From Sinorhizobium sojae CCBAU 05684 (GTDB lineage: Bacteria; Pseudomonadota; Alphaproteobacteria; Rhizobiales; Rhizobiaceae): 64,000 nucleotides of DNA. The stretch is taken from assembly GCF_002288525.1 (NCBI RefSeq), contig NZ_CP023067.1:2418001-2482000 (forward strand), given 5' to 3'. Both the position numbers and the translations under genes were made by a program. Positions 35,080 through 43,678 of the stretch are shown here, piece after piece. The notes under the pieces were generated by a model, which was given only the letters and a program-made list of their open reading frames with translations, was not told the DNA's origin and did not search any database. The first letter of the stretch is position 1, and every line of letters begins with the position of its first letter.

Positions 35080-36143
35080 CGCGCGCGCGTCCTCGGGTCG
35101 AGTGTCCGATAGAGGAGATCGGAGAGAAGATTGATGCCGATGAAGACCGAGCCGATGACGATCGTGCCGCCGAGCACTGCGTTCATGTCGGCATTCTGCA
35201 GCGAACTGGTGATGTAGAGGCCGAGCCCCGGCCAGGCGAAGACCGTTTCGGTCAGCACGGAGCCTTCGAGCAGCCCGGCATAGGAAAGCGCGATCACGGT
35301 GACGAGCGGCACCGCCGCATTGCGCAGTGCGTGGCCCCAGATGATCCGCGCCTCGGAAAGACCCTTGGCGCGCGCGGCGATGATATATTCTTGCTGCAAC
35401 TCGTTCAGCATGAAGCTGCGGGTCATGCGGCTGATATAGGCAAGCGAGAAATAGCCGAGCAGCGAGGCCGGCAGAATGATGTGCCGGAAGACGTCGCGAA
35501 AGACGTCCCACTGACCCTGCCAGAGCGCATCGACGAGATAGAAGCCGGTGATCGGCGTGAAGCTATATTCATGGACGATATCGATGCGGCCGGGATAGGC
35601 GACCCATTGCAGCCGCGCATAAAAGACGAGGAGCGCCAGCAGCGCCAACCAGAAGATCGGTACGGAATAGCCGACAAGGCCGATAATGCGGACGATCTGG
35701 TCGGCAAGACTGCCGCGCTTGACGGCAGCGAGCACCCCGAGCGGCACGCCGATCAGCGCGCCGATCAAGGTCCCGAGCGTCGCCAGCTCGATCGTCGCCG
35801 GGAACACGCGGCGGATGTCGGTCATCACCGGATTGGTCGTCAGCACGGAGGTGCCGAAGTCGCCGGAAAGCGCCTGCCGGACATAGATGAAGAACTGCTG
35901 GTAGAGGGGCAGGTTTAGCCCCATCGCCTCACGCGTCCGCTCGACAACATGCGCCGGCGCGCGGTCGCCGAGCACCGCCAGCACCGGATCGATCGGGATC
36001 ACCCGGCCGATGAAGAAGGTGACGGCGAGCAGGCCGAGATAGGTGGTCGCCACGACGACGAGGAAGCGAAGCGCCGCGGCAATGACCTTGCGGGGACGGG
36101 CGCGCCCGCGCCCGTTCTCCCGCTCTGTTGCGCTCGTGTTCAA
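35076..36143 (-). CDS. Peptide ABC transporter permease (DppB type)
   Basis: A 355-residue inner-membrane permease with an unusually basic, Arg-rich start (ENGRGRARPRK), then the first helix, the periplasmic GLNLPLYQQFFIYVRQALSG and DFGTSVLTTNPVMTDI, typical of DppB/OppB. The EAA loop reads YIIAARAKGLSEARIIWGHA. About six helices are visible. It follows the binding-protein gene by 17 bases and overlaps the next permease by four. Its function depends on a binding protein whose own gene here is frameshifted. Confidence 0.9.
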   Translation of the reverse strand: MNTSATERENGRGRARPRKVIAAALRFLVVVATTYLGLLAVTFFIGRVIPIDPVLAVLGDRAPAHVVERTREAMGLNLPLYQQFFIYVRQALSGDFGTSVLTTNPVMTDIRRVFPATIELATLGTLIGALIGVPLGVLAAVKRGSLADQIVRIIGLVGYSVPIFWLALLALLVFYARLQWVAYPGRIDIVHEYSFTPITGFYLVDALWQGQWDVFRDVFRHIILPASLLGYFSLAYISRMTRSFMLNELQQEYIIAARAKGLSEARIIWGHALRNAAVPLVTVIALSYAGLLEGSVLTETVFAWPGLGLYITSSLQNADMNAVLGGTIVIGSVFIGINLLSDLLYRTLDPRTRAR

Positions 36144-36160
36144 GGAAACGGTCCTTCCCG

Positions 36161-37800
36161 CTATTCCTTGGAGACGTTCCAGACGAAGTTCGTATCGAAG
36201 CTCGGTCCGAGCTTGAGGCCTTTGACGTTGCTCCGCAGACCAGCGACCTCCGTCTGCTGGAAGATGATCACGAAGGGACTATCCTCGAGAACGGTCTTCT
36301 GCAGTTCCTTGTAGATTTCGGCACGCTTGGTGCTGTCGCGCTCAAGGAGCGCCTCCGCGGTCTTCTTACTCAATTCCGGAACGTCCCAAGCATTGCGCCA
36401 GGCAAGGGTCTTGTTCGTACCCTCGTCTGAATTGTCCGGATTGTTGGTGAAAGTATCGGCGTTTGAGTGCGGGTCAAAGTAATCCATGCCCCACTGACCG
36501 ATATACATGTCGTGATTGCGGGCACGATATTTCGTGAGCGTCTGCTTGCCGTCGCCGGGAATGATTTCGAGCTTCACGCCGGCCTGGCCCAGCGTCTGCT
36601 GGAAGGATTCGGAAATGCCGGTTACCGGCTGGGTGTTGCGCACGTCCATGGTGACGGAGAAGCCGTCCGGATAGCCGGCCTTCGCCAGCAGTTCCTTGGC
36701 CTTGGCCACGTCGAGCTTGTAGGGGTTTTCGTCAAGCGCTCCGAGAACGCCCTTCGGCAGGAAGGTCTGGTGGATTTCACCGATTCCCTTGATCAAGGTC
36801 GCGCCGATCGCGTCATAGTCGACGAGATATTTGAAAGCCTCGCGCACCTCGGGTTTCGCGAGGTCTTCGTTCTTCTGATTGAGGCTGATGTAATAGACAG
36901 TGCCTTTCGCCGCACTGGTGGTCGAGAGATCCGCATTCTTCGAAACCGCCTCATAGTCGCCCGGTTCGAGATTGCGTGCGACATCGACATCGCCGGCTTC
37001 GAGCGCGAGGCGCTGGCCGGAGCTTTCCTTCATATGCCGGTAGATGACCCGGGCGAGCTTCGCCTGTTCGCCGTAAAAATTGTCGTTGCGCTCCAGCACG
37101 ACGACCTCGTTGGCCCGCCATTCGCGCAGCTTGAACGGCCCGGATCCGGCGTAACCGGTCTTCAGCCATTCATTGCCGAAGTCGTTGTCGTATTTGTAGG
37201 CGTCGCTCGGCTCGACAGGCTTGGCATGTTCGAGCACGAGCTTCTTGTCGACCACCGAAGCAACGGTGGCGGTCAGGCAGTTCAGCACGAAGCTCGGCGC
37301 ATAGGGCTGGTCGACCGTGAAACGAAGGTTTCGTCGTCGACAGCCTTGGCCTTTTCGGTGACGTTGTCGCCCGTCAGGCCGAACTGCGTGAGAATGAAGG
37401 CCGGGCTCTTGTCGAGCTTGACGACCCGCTCGAAGGAATAGGCGACATCCTCGGCGGTGATCGGATTGCCCGAAGCGAATTTCATGCCCGGCTTCAGCTT
37501 GAACGTATAGGTGAGGCCGTCGTCGGACACCTCCCAGCTTTCGGCGAGATCGCCGACCACCTTGCTCGTGTCGTTGAGATCGAGGCGGACGAGCAGGCTG
37601 TAGGTGTTGCTCGTCATCTCGGCGGTCGAAATCTCGAAGGCCTCACCCGGATCCATGGTGATGATGTCGTCGATCGCCCAGGCCTGGACGAGCGTGTCCT
37701 TCGGCGTCTCGGCGAATGCCGGCAGAGCCACGCCCATTGCGAGCGCAAGCGCGGCGGAGGCAGTCAGAAGTCGAAAACGTCCATAGAGCTTATGCATCAT
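36161..37800 (-). pseudogene. Peptide ABC transporter substrate-binding protein gene with one frameshift
   Basis: The first part, from the ATG at 37800, has a signal peptide (ALALAMGVALPAFAE) and the SBP_bac_5 start WAIDDIITMDPGEAFEIS, then runs to AKAVDDETFVSRSTS and an early stop. A second frame resumes with FTVDQPYAPSFVLNCLTATV and continues normally (KTGYAGSGPFKLREWRANEV and PVTGISESFQQTLGQAGVKL) to YKELQKTVLEDSPFVII at the C-terminus. The switch is at an AAA run (37320-37322 on the plus strand), where one extra base would restore VFTVDQPY. Combined length is about 545 residues, normal for the family. It may be a real loss of function or a sequencing error; all other genes of the operon are intact. 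Confidence 0.85.
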
Positions 37801-37847
37801 CTTGCGTTTCCCTCTTTTATGCCCTTGGCGGGCCCTTCTTCATGAAT

Positions 37848-38903
37848 TCAGGCACCCTCGTGCCAGGCCTGTCCGAGAACTCTCAACCAGTTCTCCCGGC
37901 AGATCTTCTTGAGCTCGCGATCGCCATAGCCGGCGTCTCTCAGCGCGGCGACGAGCCGCTGATTGCCCGCCGCATCGCCGATTTCCGCCGGTATCGTCGC
38001 GCCGTCGAAATCCGAGCCGAGCGCGATGCAGTCGATGCCGAGGCGCTCGACCATGTAGTCGACATGGCGCACCATATCGGCAAGCGGCGTGGCGGCGTTT
38101 TCCTGTCCGTCCGGGCGAAGCATCGTCGTCGCATAATTGAGGCCGACGAGCCCCCGGCTTTCCCGGACCGCATCGAGCTGGCGGTCGGTGAGATTGCGGG
38201 CGACGGGTGTCAGTGCATGGGCATTGGAATGGCTGGCGACGAGCGGCTGGTCCGTGGTCTTCGCGACATCCCAGAAGCCTCTCTCGGTCATATGGGCGAG
38301 ATCGACCAGGATGCCGAGGCGGTTGCAGGCGCGCACGAGTTCGAAGCCGGCCTCCGTCAGCCCGCCGCCCGTATCCGGCGACATCGGATAGGCGAAGGGC
38401 ACGCCGTGGCCGAAGACGTTGTGGCGGCTCCACACCGGTCCGAGCGAGCGAAGCCCGGCCGCATGGAAGGTCTCGAGCGCCGCAAGATCCGGCCCGATCG
38501 CCTCGCAGCCTTCCATGTGGAGCACGGCTACGAAGACGCCGTCCTCGATCGCTGTGCGGATTGCGTCGGTCGAGCGGCAGAGTCGCCAGGCGCCGACCCG
38601 GTCGAGCCTGAAAGCGATATCGGCGATCTCGAGCGCAGTCGCGAGCGACGGCAGATGGTCGAGCGGCGCGGAGAGCGGCGTCGAATAATGGCCGTTGGCG
38701 TCCGGCACCTTCAGGACAAGATCGCCGGACGGGATGTAGATGGCGCAGAGGCCGCCGACGAGACCGCCCTCGCGGGCGCGCGGCGCATCGATATGGCCCT
38801 TTTCGGTTCCGTGCACAAACTCCGCCACCGGATCGCTGCCGCCGCGTGCGCGCTGCCAAAGCCGCAAGAGCACGTCGTTGTGGCCGTCGAATACCGCCTG
38901 CAT
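37848..38903 (-). CDS. Membrane dipeptidase-like hydrolase (peptidase M19)
   Basis: A 351-residue M19 dipeptidase. The metal ligands are visible: His and Asp in FDGHNDVLLRLW, Glu in VLHMEGCEAIG, and later His in VDLAHMTERGFWD and LVASHSNAHALTPVARN, with the Asp in IALGSDFDGATIP. It cleaves dipeptides, including some with D-residues, using two zinc ions. There is no signal peptide, so it should act in the cytoplasm on imported dipeptides. It is the first gene of the peptide transporter operon; the gap to the binding-protein gene is 47 bases. Confidence 0.9.
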   Translation of the reverse strand: MQAVFDGHNDVLLRLWQRARGGSDPVAEFVHGTEKGHIDAPRAREGGLVGGLCAIYIPSGDLVLKVPDANGHYSTPLSAPLDHLPSLATALEIADIAFRLDRVGAWRLCRSTDAIRTAIEDGVFVAVLHMEGCEAIGPDLAALETFHAAGLRSLGPVWSRHNVFGHGVPFAYPMSPDTGGGLTEAGFELVRACNRLGILVDLAHMTERGFWDVAKTTDQPLVASHSNAHALTPVARNLTDRQLDAVRESRGLVGLNYATTMLRPDGQENAATPLADMVRHVDYMVERLGIDCIALGSDFDGATIPAEIGDAAGNQRLVAALRDAGYGDRELKKICRENWLRVLGQAWHEGA

Positions 38904-38980
38904 TCGCAGAATTCCTCGTCATATCAGGGAGATCGGATGGATCATCCGCCATGCCGCGCCCATGGGTGGACCGGGCGATG

Positions 38981-39190
38981 CTATTGAAAGGCACCAGCCA
39001 TTTCAATGAATTTCCAGGGGCCCTGTCCGTGGGCGCTGTAGCGAAATGTTGCATGAAAGCCGCAATCGATTGGCGAGCGCCTGTCGAACGGGACGCGCAG
39101 GACGATCGAAGAGGTGCCAGCCGAGCGGAAATCTGCCATGGCTTCCGCAAAAAGCCGGTGATCGCCGGTCATGATGACCGTCTGCCGCAT
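38981..39190 (-). CDS. Hypothetical 69-residue protein
   Basis: A short frame that begins MRQTVIMTGDHRLFAEAMAD and ends AHGQGPWKFIEMAGAFQ. AAGGAG lies only 2 bases before the ATG at 39190, too close to be ideal, and a GTG 18 bases earlier is an alternative. No family is recognised. It is divergent from the lipoprotein gene at 39241 and sits 77 bases before the dipeptidase start. It reads like a real, compact protein, but support is limited. Confidence 0.4.
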   Translation of the reverse strand: MRQTVIMTGDHRLFAEAMADFRSAGTSSIVLRVPFDRRSPIDCGFHATFRYSAHGQGPWKFIEMAGAFQ

Positions 39191-39240
39191 GTCTCCTTCT
39201 GAAGGCACGGCGCTGAAGGACAGGCCGAGGGAAATCTGAC

Positions 39241-40500
39241 GTGTCGTCGATCGCTGATCTCAACCTCACAATGCGGCTGGCGCGCGCCTTCATCTGCCTG
39301 GCGCTGATGCTTGGCACTGCCGGCTGCGGCGGCCGTCCGGTCGGTGTTCTCGTTCCCTCCGGTTCCGCCGACGGCGCTTCGAAGGTCGATCTCCTGGTTG
39401 CCACCACCCGCGCGCCCTCCGACGATCCCGGCATCCTTTTCACCGGCGAGCGTGCCCGGCAGTTGTCGCTGACGGAAATCGTCGTCTCGATACCTCCAGA
39501 GGAGAACCGGACGGTCGGCCAGGTGCAATGGCCGAAGAAGCTCCCGCCCGACCCGAGCCGCGATTTCTCGACCGTCAGCGTCAAGCCGATTGAAGCGGGC
39601 TCGCAAACGCAGGCCTGGCTCAAGGGGCATCTGCCCAGGAACCGACGGGTGCTGATCTTCGTCCACGGCTTCAACAATCGCTTCGAGGATGCGGTCTATC
39701 GCTACGCCCAGATCGTCCACGATTCCGGTGCCGAGGTTGCGCCGGTGATCTTCACCTGGCCGTCGCGCGCGAGCATCTTCGACTATAACTACGACAAGGA
39801 AAGCACCAACTACTCGCGCGATGCGCTTGAGGAGCTGCTGCAGCGAGCGTCCAAGGATCCCGCAGTCGCCGAGATCACGCTGATGGCCCATTCCATGGGA
39901 TCGTGGCTCACCGTCGAGGCACTGCGGCAGATGGCGATCCGCGACCGCCGCGTCGCTCCGAAGATCACCGACGTGATCCTCGCCTCACCCGACCTCGACG
40001 TCGACGTCTTCTCCCAGCAGATGCAGGCGATGGGCAAGGATCGGCCGAAATTCACGCTTTTCGTCTCCCGCGACGACCGGGCGCTGACCGTCTCGCGGCG
40101 CATCGCCGGCAATATCGACCGGCTCGGCCAAATCGATCCCACGGTCGAACCCTATCGGAGCCAGCTTGAAAAGGCCGGTATCACGGTGCTCGACCTGACG
40201 GCGCTCAAGGGCGGGGATCAGCTCAACCACGGCAAGTTCGCCGAGAGCCCTGAAGTGGTGCAACTTCTCGGCAACCGCCTGATTGCCGGGCAGACGGTCA
40301 CCGATTCGGATATCGGGCTTGGGGAGCGGGTGGGCGCCGTGGCGCTTGGAACCGCGCAAACCGTCGGCAGCGCAGCCAGCGTCGCCGTCTCGACCCCTAT
40401 CATGATCTTCGACCCGCGCACCCGGCAAAACTACGACGACCAGCTGCGCCGCCTCGGCCAGTCGATGGAAAACACCGTCGGCTCCGCCGTCGCGCCGTAA
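39241..40500 (+). CDS. Alpha/beta-hydrolase lipoprotein (DUF900 family)
   Basis: A 419-residue protein. A hydrophobic start ends in the lipobox LGTAGC (Cys29), so it should be a lipid-anchored envelope protein. The DUF900 alpha/beta-hydrolase core has RRVLIFVHGFNNRFEDAVYR near residue 140 and the nucleophile elbow LMAHSMGSWL near residue 218. The C-terminal 60 residues are small and Ala/Val-rich (GTAQTVGSAASVAVSTP). It is probably an esterase or lipase-like hydrolase; the substrate is unknown. GTG at 39241 was kept as start; an ATG at 39271 would still include the lipobox. Confidence 0.83.
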   Translation: MSSIADLNLTMRLARAFICLALMLGTAGCGGRPVGVLVPSGSADGASKVDLLVATTRAPSDDPGILFTGERARQLSLTEIVVSIPPEENRTVGQVQWPKKLPPDPSRDFSTVSVKPIEAGSQTQAWLKGHLPRNRRVLIFVHGFNNRFEDAVYRYAQIVHDSGAEVAPVIFTWPSRASIFDYNYDKESTNYSRDALEELLQRASKDPAVAEITLMAHSMGSWLTVEALRQMAIRDRRVAPKITDVILASPDLDVDVFSQQMQAMGKDRPKFTLFVSRDDRALTVSRRIAGNIDRLGQIDPTVEPYRSQLEKAGITVLDLTALKGGDQLNHGKFAESPEVVQLLGNRLIAGQTVTDSDIGLGERVGAVALGTAQTVGSAASVAVSTPIMIFDPRTRQNYDDQLRRLGQSMENTVGSAVAP

Positions 40501-40529
40501 GGCCGCTCACCATTCCGACGCACCCAGTC

Positions 40530-40871
40530 TCAATGGAAGGTCGATTTCGAGAAGAGATTGAGCACGAGAACCCCGGCAATGATGAGCGCCAGGCCGAGGA
40601 TGGCGGCAAAGTCCAGCTTCTGCCCGAAGGTGAGATAGCCGACGAGCGAAATCAGCACGATGCCGAGGCCGCTCCAAAGCGCGTAGGCGATGCCGACCGG
40701 AATGTAGCGCAGCGTATAGGACAGAAAGAAGAAGGCGACGGCATAGCAGACGACCATGAGCAGGGTCGGCGCCAGCCGGGTGAAATGCTGTGCCGCTTGC
40801 ATGGCCGAGGTGCCGAGCACTTCGAAGACGATGGCGATCACCAGGACGGTATAGAGCGTGGCGGGGTTCAC
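40530..40871 (-). CDS. Small multidrug resistance (SMR) efflux protein
   Basis: A 113-residue, four-helix membrane protein of the EmrE/SugE type. The essential Glu is in VLVIAIVFEVLGTSAMQ (Glu17), and the conserved IAYALWSGLGIVLISLVGYL lies in the middle. SMR dimers exchange protons for lipophilic cations or guanidinium. It follows a TetR gene by 58 bases on the same strand, and that gene has a palindromic operator upstream, so both form a substrate-inducible unit. Confidence 0.92.
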   Translation of the reverse strand: MNPATLYTVLVIAIVFEVLGTSAMQAAQHFTRLAPTLLMVVCYAVAFFFLSYTLRYIPVGIAYALWSGLGIVLISLVGYLTFGQKLDFAAILGLALIIAGVLVLNLFSKSTFH

Positions 40872-40929
40872 GGGCGGCGCCTCCGGTGGGGTTGGAGCAT
40901 GGGATTACAGCGACCTTTGAATTCGCGAC

Positions 40930-41490
40930 TCACTGCAACGACAGCGCCTTCAGCCTCTCGAGCAGCTCGGCGCGCGTCGCCATGGCGAGCTCGTGGCTCT
41001 GCATCAGGTCGGCGAGCCAGACGCCGTCGGCGGCAAACCGGGCGATCAGGCAGTTCGGCGAGCCGTCGGTCTTCGCGAACTCGGCCGAATGCCGCGCCAC
41101 CCAGTCTCGCCAGCGGGCCTTGAGCTGCGGTTCGGCAAGCAGCGCGATCGCCAGCACCTGCCAATCCTGTCGTTCCGCTTCTCCGTCGAGGGCGAAGCAG
41201 ACGGCGAGATAGGCGCGAGTGAAACGTCCCCGTTCGATATCGTCTTCGGCCATCGCCGCCGCGATCGCCCGGTCGAAGCGGGCGACGAGTTCGTCGAACA
41301 GGCCGTCGAGCAGGGCCAGCTTGTTGGGAAAATGGTGCAACAGCCCGCCTTTGCTGACCCCGGCCGCCTGCGACACCCGATCGAGCGTCACCGCGGCGAT
41401 GCCCTGCTCTAGCGACAGCCGCGCGGCAACCTCCAGCAATTGCTGGCGCACGCGCTCCGGCTGCTTCCTTCTCTGATAAGCGTTGGTCAT
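40930..41490 (-). CDS. TetR-family repressor
   Basis: A 186-residue regulator. The helix-turn-helix at residues 28-52 reads AAVTLDRVSQAAGVSKGGLL followed by HHFPNKLALLD, as in QacR-like TetR proteins. The C-terminal half is the ligand pocket. It lies upstream of the SMR gene, and a perfect palindrome ACCGTC-CA-GACGGT sits 15 bases before its start codon, so it likely represses itself and the exporter and responds to the exported drug. The ligand is unknown. Confidence 0.9.
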   Translation of the reverse strand: MTNAYQRRKQPERVRQQLLEVAARLSLEQGIAAVTLDRVSQAAGVSKGGLLHHFPNKLALLDGLFDELVARFDRAIAAAMAEDDIERGRFTRAYLAVCFALDGEAERQDWQVLAIALLAEPQLKARWRDWVARHSAEFAKTDGSPNCLIARFAADGVWLADLMQSHELAMATRAELLERLKALSLQ

Positions 41491-41504
41491 GGCACATTAA
41501 ACAT

Positions 41505-41518
41505 ACCGTCCAGACGGT
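41505..41518. promoter_or_regulatory. Candidate TetR operator
   Basis: The palindrome ACCGTC-CA-GACGGT is perfect and centred 22 bases upstream of the TetR start. The same kind of site is seen in front of many QacR-like tetR genes. Confidence 0.75.
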
Positions 41519-41632
41519 TTGTCAAGAGCCACATTTCAATGCAGCCCCGCCGCGATGAAACGCCGCAAGCGGCGAGCAGGCATTGTCCGCGGATCGAGCC
41601 CGCTATACGACATCCGCCCGAAGGAAATGACG

Positions 41633-42019
41633 ATGACGGAAACGACGACGCTTTACGAGGCGATCGGCGGCGACCCGACGGTGCGGGCGCTGACGCGGCG
41701 CTTCTACGATCTCATGGACAGCCTGCCGGAGGCGGCTCGCTGCCGCGCCGTGCATCCGCCGGACCTTTCGGGCAGCGAGGAAAAACTCTACGAGTACCTG
41801 ACCGGCTGGCTCGGCGGCCCGCCGATCTATGTGGAGAAGCGCGGCCATCCGATGCTGCGCCGCCGCCATTTCATCGCCGATATCGGACCGGCCGAACGCG
41901 ATGAATGGCTGCTCTGCTTCACCCGCGCCCTGGAGGAAACGGTCTCCCATCCGAAGCTCCGGGAAATCATCCTCGCGCCGATCACCCGGCTCGCCTTTCA
42001 CATGCAGAACAAGGAATAG
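41633..42019 (+). CDS. Group II truncated haemoglobin
   Basis: A 128-residue globin. Group II markers are LYEAIGGDPTVRALTRRFYD at the start, YEYLTGWLGGPPIYVEKRGH with the conserved Trp and Tyr, and the proximal-His region GHPMLRRRHFIADI. It binds haem and may bind oxygen or detoxify nitric oxide or peroxynitrite. The ATG at 41633 has AAGGA 7 bases upstream; an ATG six bases earlier is too close to it. The DUF423 gene follows after 6 bases, so the two are co-transcribed. Confidence 0.93.
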   Translation: MTETTTLYEAIGGDPTVRALTRRFYDLMDSLPEAARCRAVHPPDLSGSEEKLYEYLTGWLGGPPIYVEKRGHPMLRRRHFIADIGPAERDEWLLCFTRALEETVSHPKLREIILAPITRLAFHMQNKE

Positions 42020-42025
42020 TGTCGA

Positions 42026-42388
42026 ATGCCGAACGGGGCGCTGCGCTCGACCTTGCTTTTCGTCGCCGGACTGATGGGCCTCTTCGGCGTCGCCGCCGCT
42101 GCCGCCGCGTCGCATGGGACCGATCCGCGGCTCCTCGGCGGCGCATCCGCTATGTGCCTGGCCCATGCGCCGGCGCTCGTCGCGCTTTATGGCGGATGGA
42201 CGCATTTTCGCACGGCCGCGCTTGCCGCCTTGCTGTTGGCAGCAGGGACGGCGCTCTTTGCCGGGGACCTGACGTTCCGGCATTTCGCCGGCCACGGCCT
42301 CTTTCCGATGTCGGCGCCGCTCGGCGGCTTGACGATGATGGCGGGGTGGCTGGCCGTGGCGCTCGGGGCGTTTCTGCCGCGTGGCTAG
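42026..42388 (+). CDS. DUF423 family inner-membrane protein
   Basis: A 120-residue protein with four hydrophobic helices. The family-typical first helix is followed by LAHAPALVALY in the middle and FRHFAGHGLFPMSAPLGGLT near the end, a clear DUF423 pattern. Such proteins are inner-membrane proteins of unknown function. It lies 6 bases after the truncated haemoglobin gene, which suggests a shared role in respiration or redox balance, but that is inference. Confidence 0.85.
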   Translation: MPNGALRSTLLFVAGLMGLFGVAAAAAASHGTDPRLLGGASAMCLAHAPALVALYGGWTHFRTAALAALLLAAGTALFAGDLTFRHFAGHGLFPMSAPLGGLTMMAGWLAVALGAFLPRG

Positions 42389-42445
42389 TCTTGCCTCGGG
42401 TGCATTTGGCGATGGTGCCTTCTGCCCCTCTGCCACGCTCACATA

Positions 42446-42760
42446 TCACGCCCCCTCGACGACGGTATAGCCTTCGAATTTCGGCGGTCCGAGATACATG
42501 GCCCGGTTGTCGCCGGCGCTTCTATGCGCCGCCCGGAAGTTCTCCGATTTCGTCCAGGCGAGGAACGCATCCTTGCTTTCCCAGGTCGATTTGGAAATGA
42601 ACGGCGTATAGCCCTCTTCCGGCACGCTCTCGCCGCGCAGCAGATGGAACTCGATGAAGCCGGCCATTTCGGCAAGGCTCGAATCGCGCCCCTTCCAGAC
42701 GGCTTCGAAGGCCTCCTCCTGGCCGAGGGCGACACGGAAACGGTTCATCGCGAAATACAT
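42446..42760 (-). CDS. Antibiotic biosynthesis monooxygenase (ABM) domain protein
   Basis: A 104-residue ABM-fold protein beginning FAMNRFRVALGQEEAFEAVW, with FIEFHLLRGESVPEEGYTPF in the middle. In the IsdG/HmuQ branch of the same fold this arrangement degrades haem; the text here, with an Asn near residue 6 and Trp in KSTWESKDAFLAW, fits a haem-degrading type. It is one of three leftward genes (ABM, a 91-residue unknown, DUF2325) just before an iron-regulated TonB operon, which supports a haem or iron role. Small quinol-oxidising ABM proteins are the alternative. Confidence 0.78.
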   Translation of the reverse strand: MYFAMNRFRVALGQEEAFEAVWKGRDSSLAEMAGFIEFHLLRGESVPEEGYTPFISKSTWESKDAFLAWTKSENFRAAHRSAGDNRAMYLGPPKFEGYTVVEGA

Positions 42761-42763
42761 GGG

Positions 42764-43039
42764 CTACCTCTCAAGCGCCTTCTTGTCCGGAGCGGACGCC
42801 GCGTCCGCATGCGGGAACGGCAGGATAACGCCCTCGGACGAAGGCACAAGACCGTGCGGCGCCCTCCCCGGCTGCCGCGCCTGCCATGCCGGGAACTCCG
42901 CCACGTTCGGGTTGTCTTCCGACATCCGGGCGCGGCGCGTCAGCAATTCGTAGAGTTCCGGCACCAGACCGTCGCCCAACTGGGAGGCCAGTTTGTGTAG
43001 GCCGATCATCATCATCTGATCCGGACGCTCGTCATTCAT
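42764..43039 (-). CDS. Conserved-looking hypothetical protein, 91 residues
   Basis: From the ATG at 43039 (GGAGAA 6 bases upstream) the frame reads QMMMIGLHKLASQLGDGLVP, then ELYELLTRRARMSEDN, then PGRAPHGLVPSSEGVILPFP. It is soluble and has no named family that I know. The gene ends 3 bases before the ABM gene starts, so they form an operon. Context suggests haem or iron metabolism. Confidence 0.6.
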   Translation of the reverse strand: MNDERPDQMMMIGLHKLASQLGDGLVPELYELLTRRARMSEDNPNVAEFPAWQARQPGRAPHGLVPSSEGVILPFPHADAASAPDKKALER

Positions 43040-43092
43040 CGTGAGTTCTCCACGCGCACGCGCGCCTCGCTCGACATCAATGTTGCTCGGGC

Positions 43093-43497
43093 TCAATCGT
43101 CGCCGCCGGTGAGGTTCTGGAGTGCCCGCTCCAGGCTCGATTTCGAGCCGTTGCGCAGCGGAACGAAGGCCTTGCCCCACTTCTTGCAGCCGGTCTTCAC
43201 GCGAAGACACGCATCATGACTGATGCAGTCGATCGGGCAGAAGACACAGTCGACCGACGGCAGAACCCGGTCGATGCGCGAAACCGCCTCCCGTAAACCG
43301 CCGTCGTGGTGGATGAGTTCCGCCCCGAAGGAACTGGCGATCTCGCGCAGATGCGCCACCTGGCAGTCGCGGCCGCCGACATAGAGGAAGCTGCGGCCTT
43401 CGAGCGTCGCCCTGCCGCTACCGGTGCTCGCTTCACCTTTCGGCTTGCCCTTGCCGCTCTTGGCTGAATTCTCGCCTTGCTGCCGTTTGCCGCGCAT
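43093..43497 (-). CDS. DUF2325 family protein
   Basis: A 134-residue protein. The first 35 residues are Lys/Gly-rich and disordered. The DUF2325 core follows: GRSFLYVGGRDCQVAHLREI, then FGAELIHHDGGLREAV, and the two-Cys stretch CVFCPIDCISHDACLRVKTG. The CxxC/Cx4C pattern may bind zinc or iron. The family is small, cytoplasmic and uncharacterised, and in several proteobacteria lies near haem- or iron-uptake genes. GGAG precedes the ATG at 43497. Confidence 0.8.
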   Translation of the reverse strand: MRGKRQQGENSAKSGKGKPKGEASTGSGRATLEGRSFLYVGGRDCQVAHLREIASSFGAELIHHDGGLREAVSRIDRVLPSVDCVFCPIDCISHDACLRVKTGCKKWGKAFVPLRNGSKSSLERALQNLTGGDD

Positions 43498-43678
43498 CCA
43501 GTTCTCCGTCTTCTCTTGCGGGCGTTTTCTGCCGCCGACCGCACTCAGATATCCTCCGGCGCCCACAGCGTCCGGTTGTATGGTGGCGGCAACTTATTAA
43601 ACTTGATTATTGGAGTAAAGTATAAACTTGAGCAATTCAGAAAAGTTAGAGTCCACGGCGGCAAGCCACGCCGCCTTC
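43498..43678. other. AT-rich intergenic region upstream of DUF2325
   Basis: About 180 bases; the section from 43585 to 43645 is AT-rich (AACTTATTAAACTTGATTAT) and probably holds the promoter of the leftward DUF2325-unknown-ABM operon. No canonical iron box was found. Confidence 0.4.

Noticed and set aside
36161-37800. Programmed ribosomal frameshift in the peptide-binding protein gene
   Set aside because: No slippery heptamer or downstream structure is evident, and such a mechanism is not known for this family; a one-base deletion is simpler.
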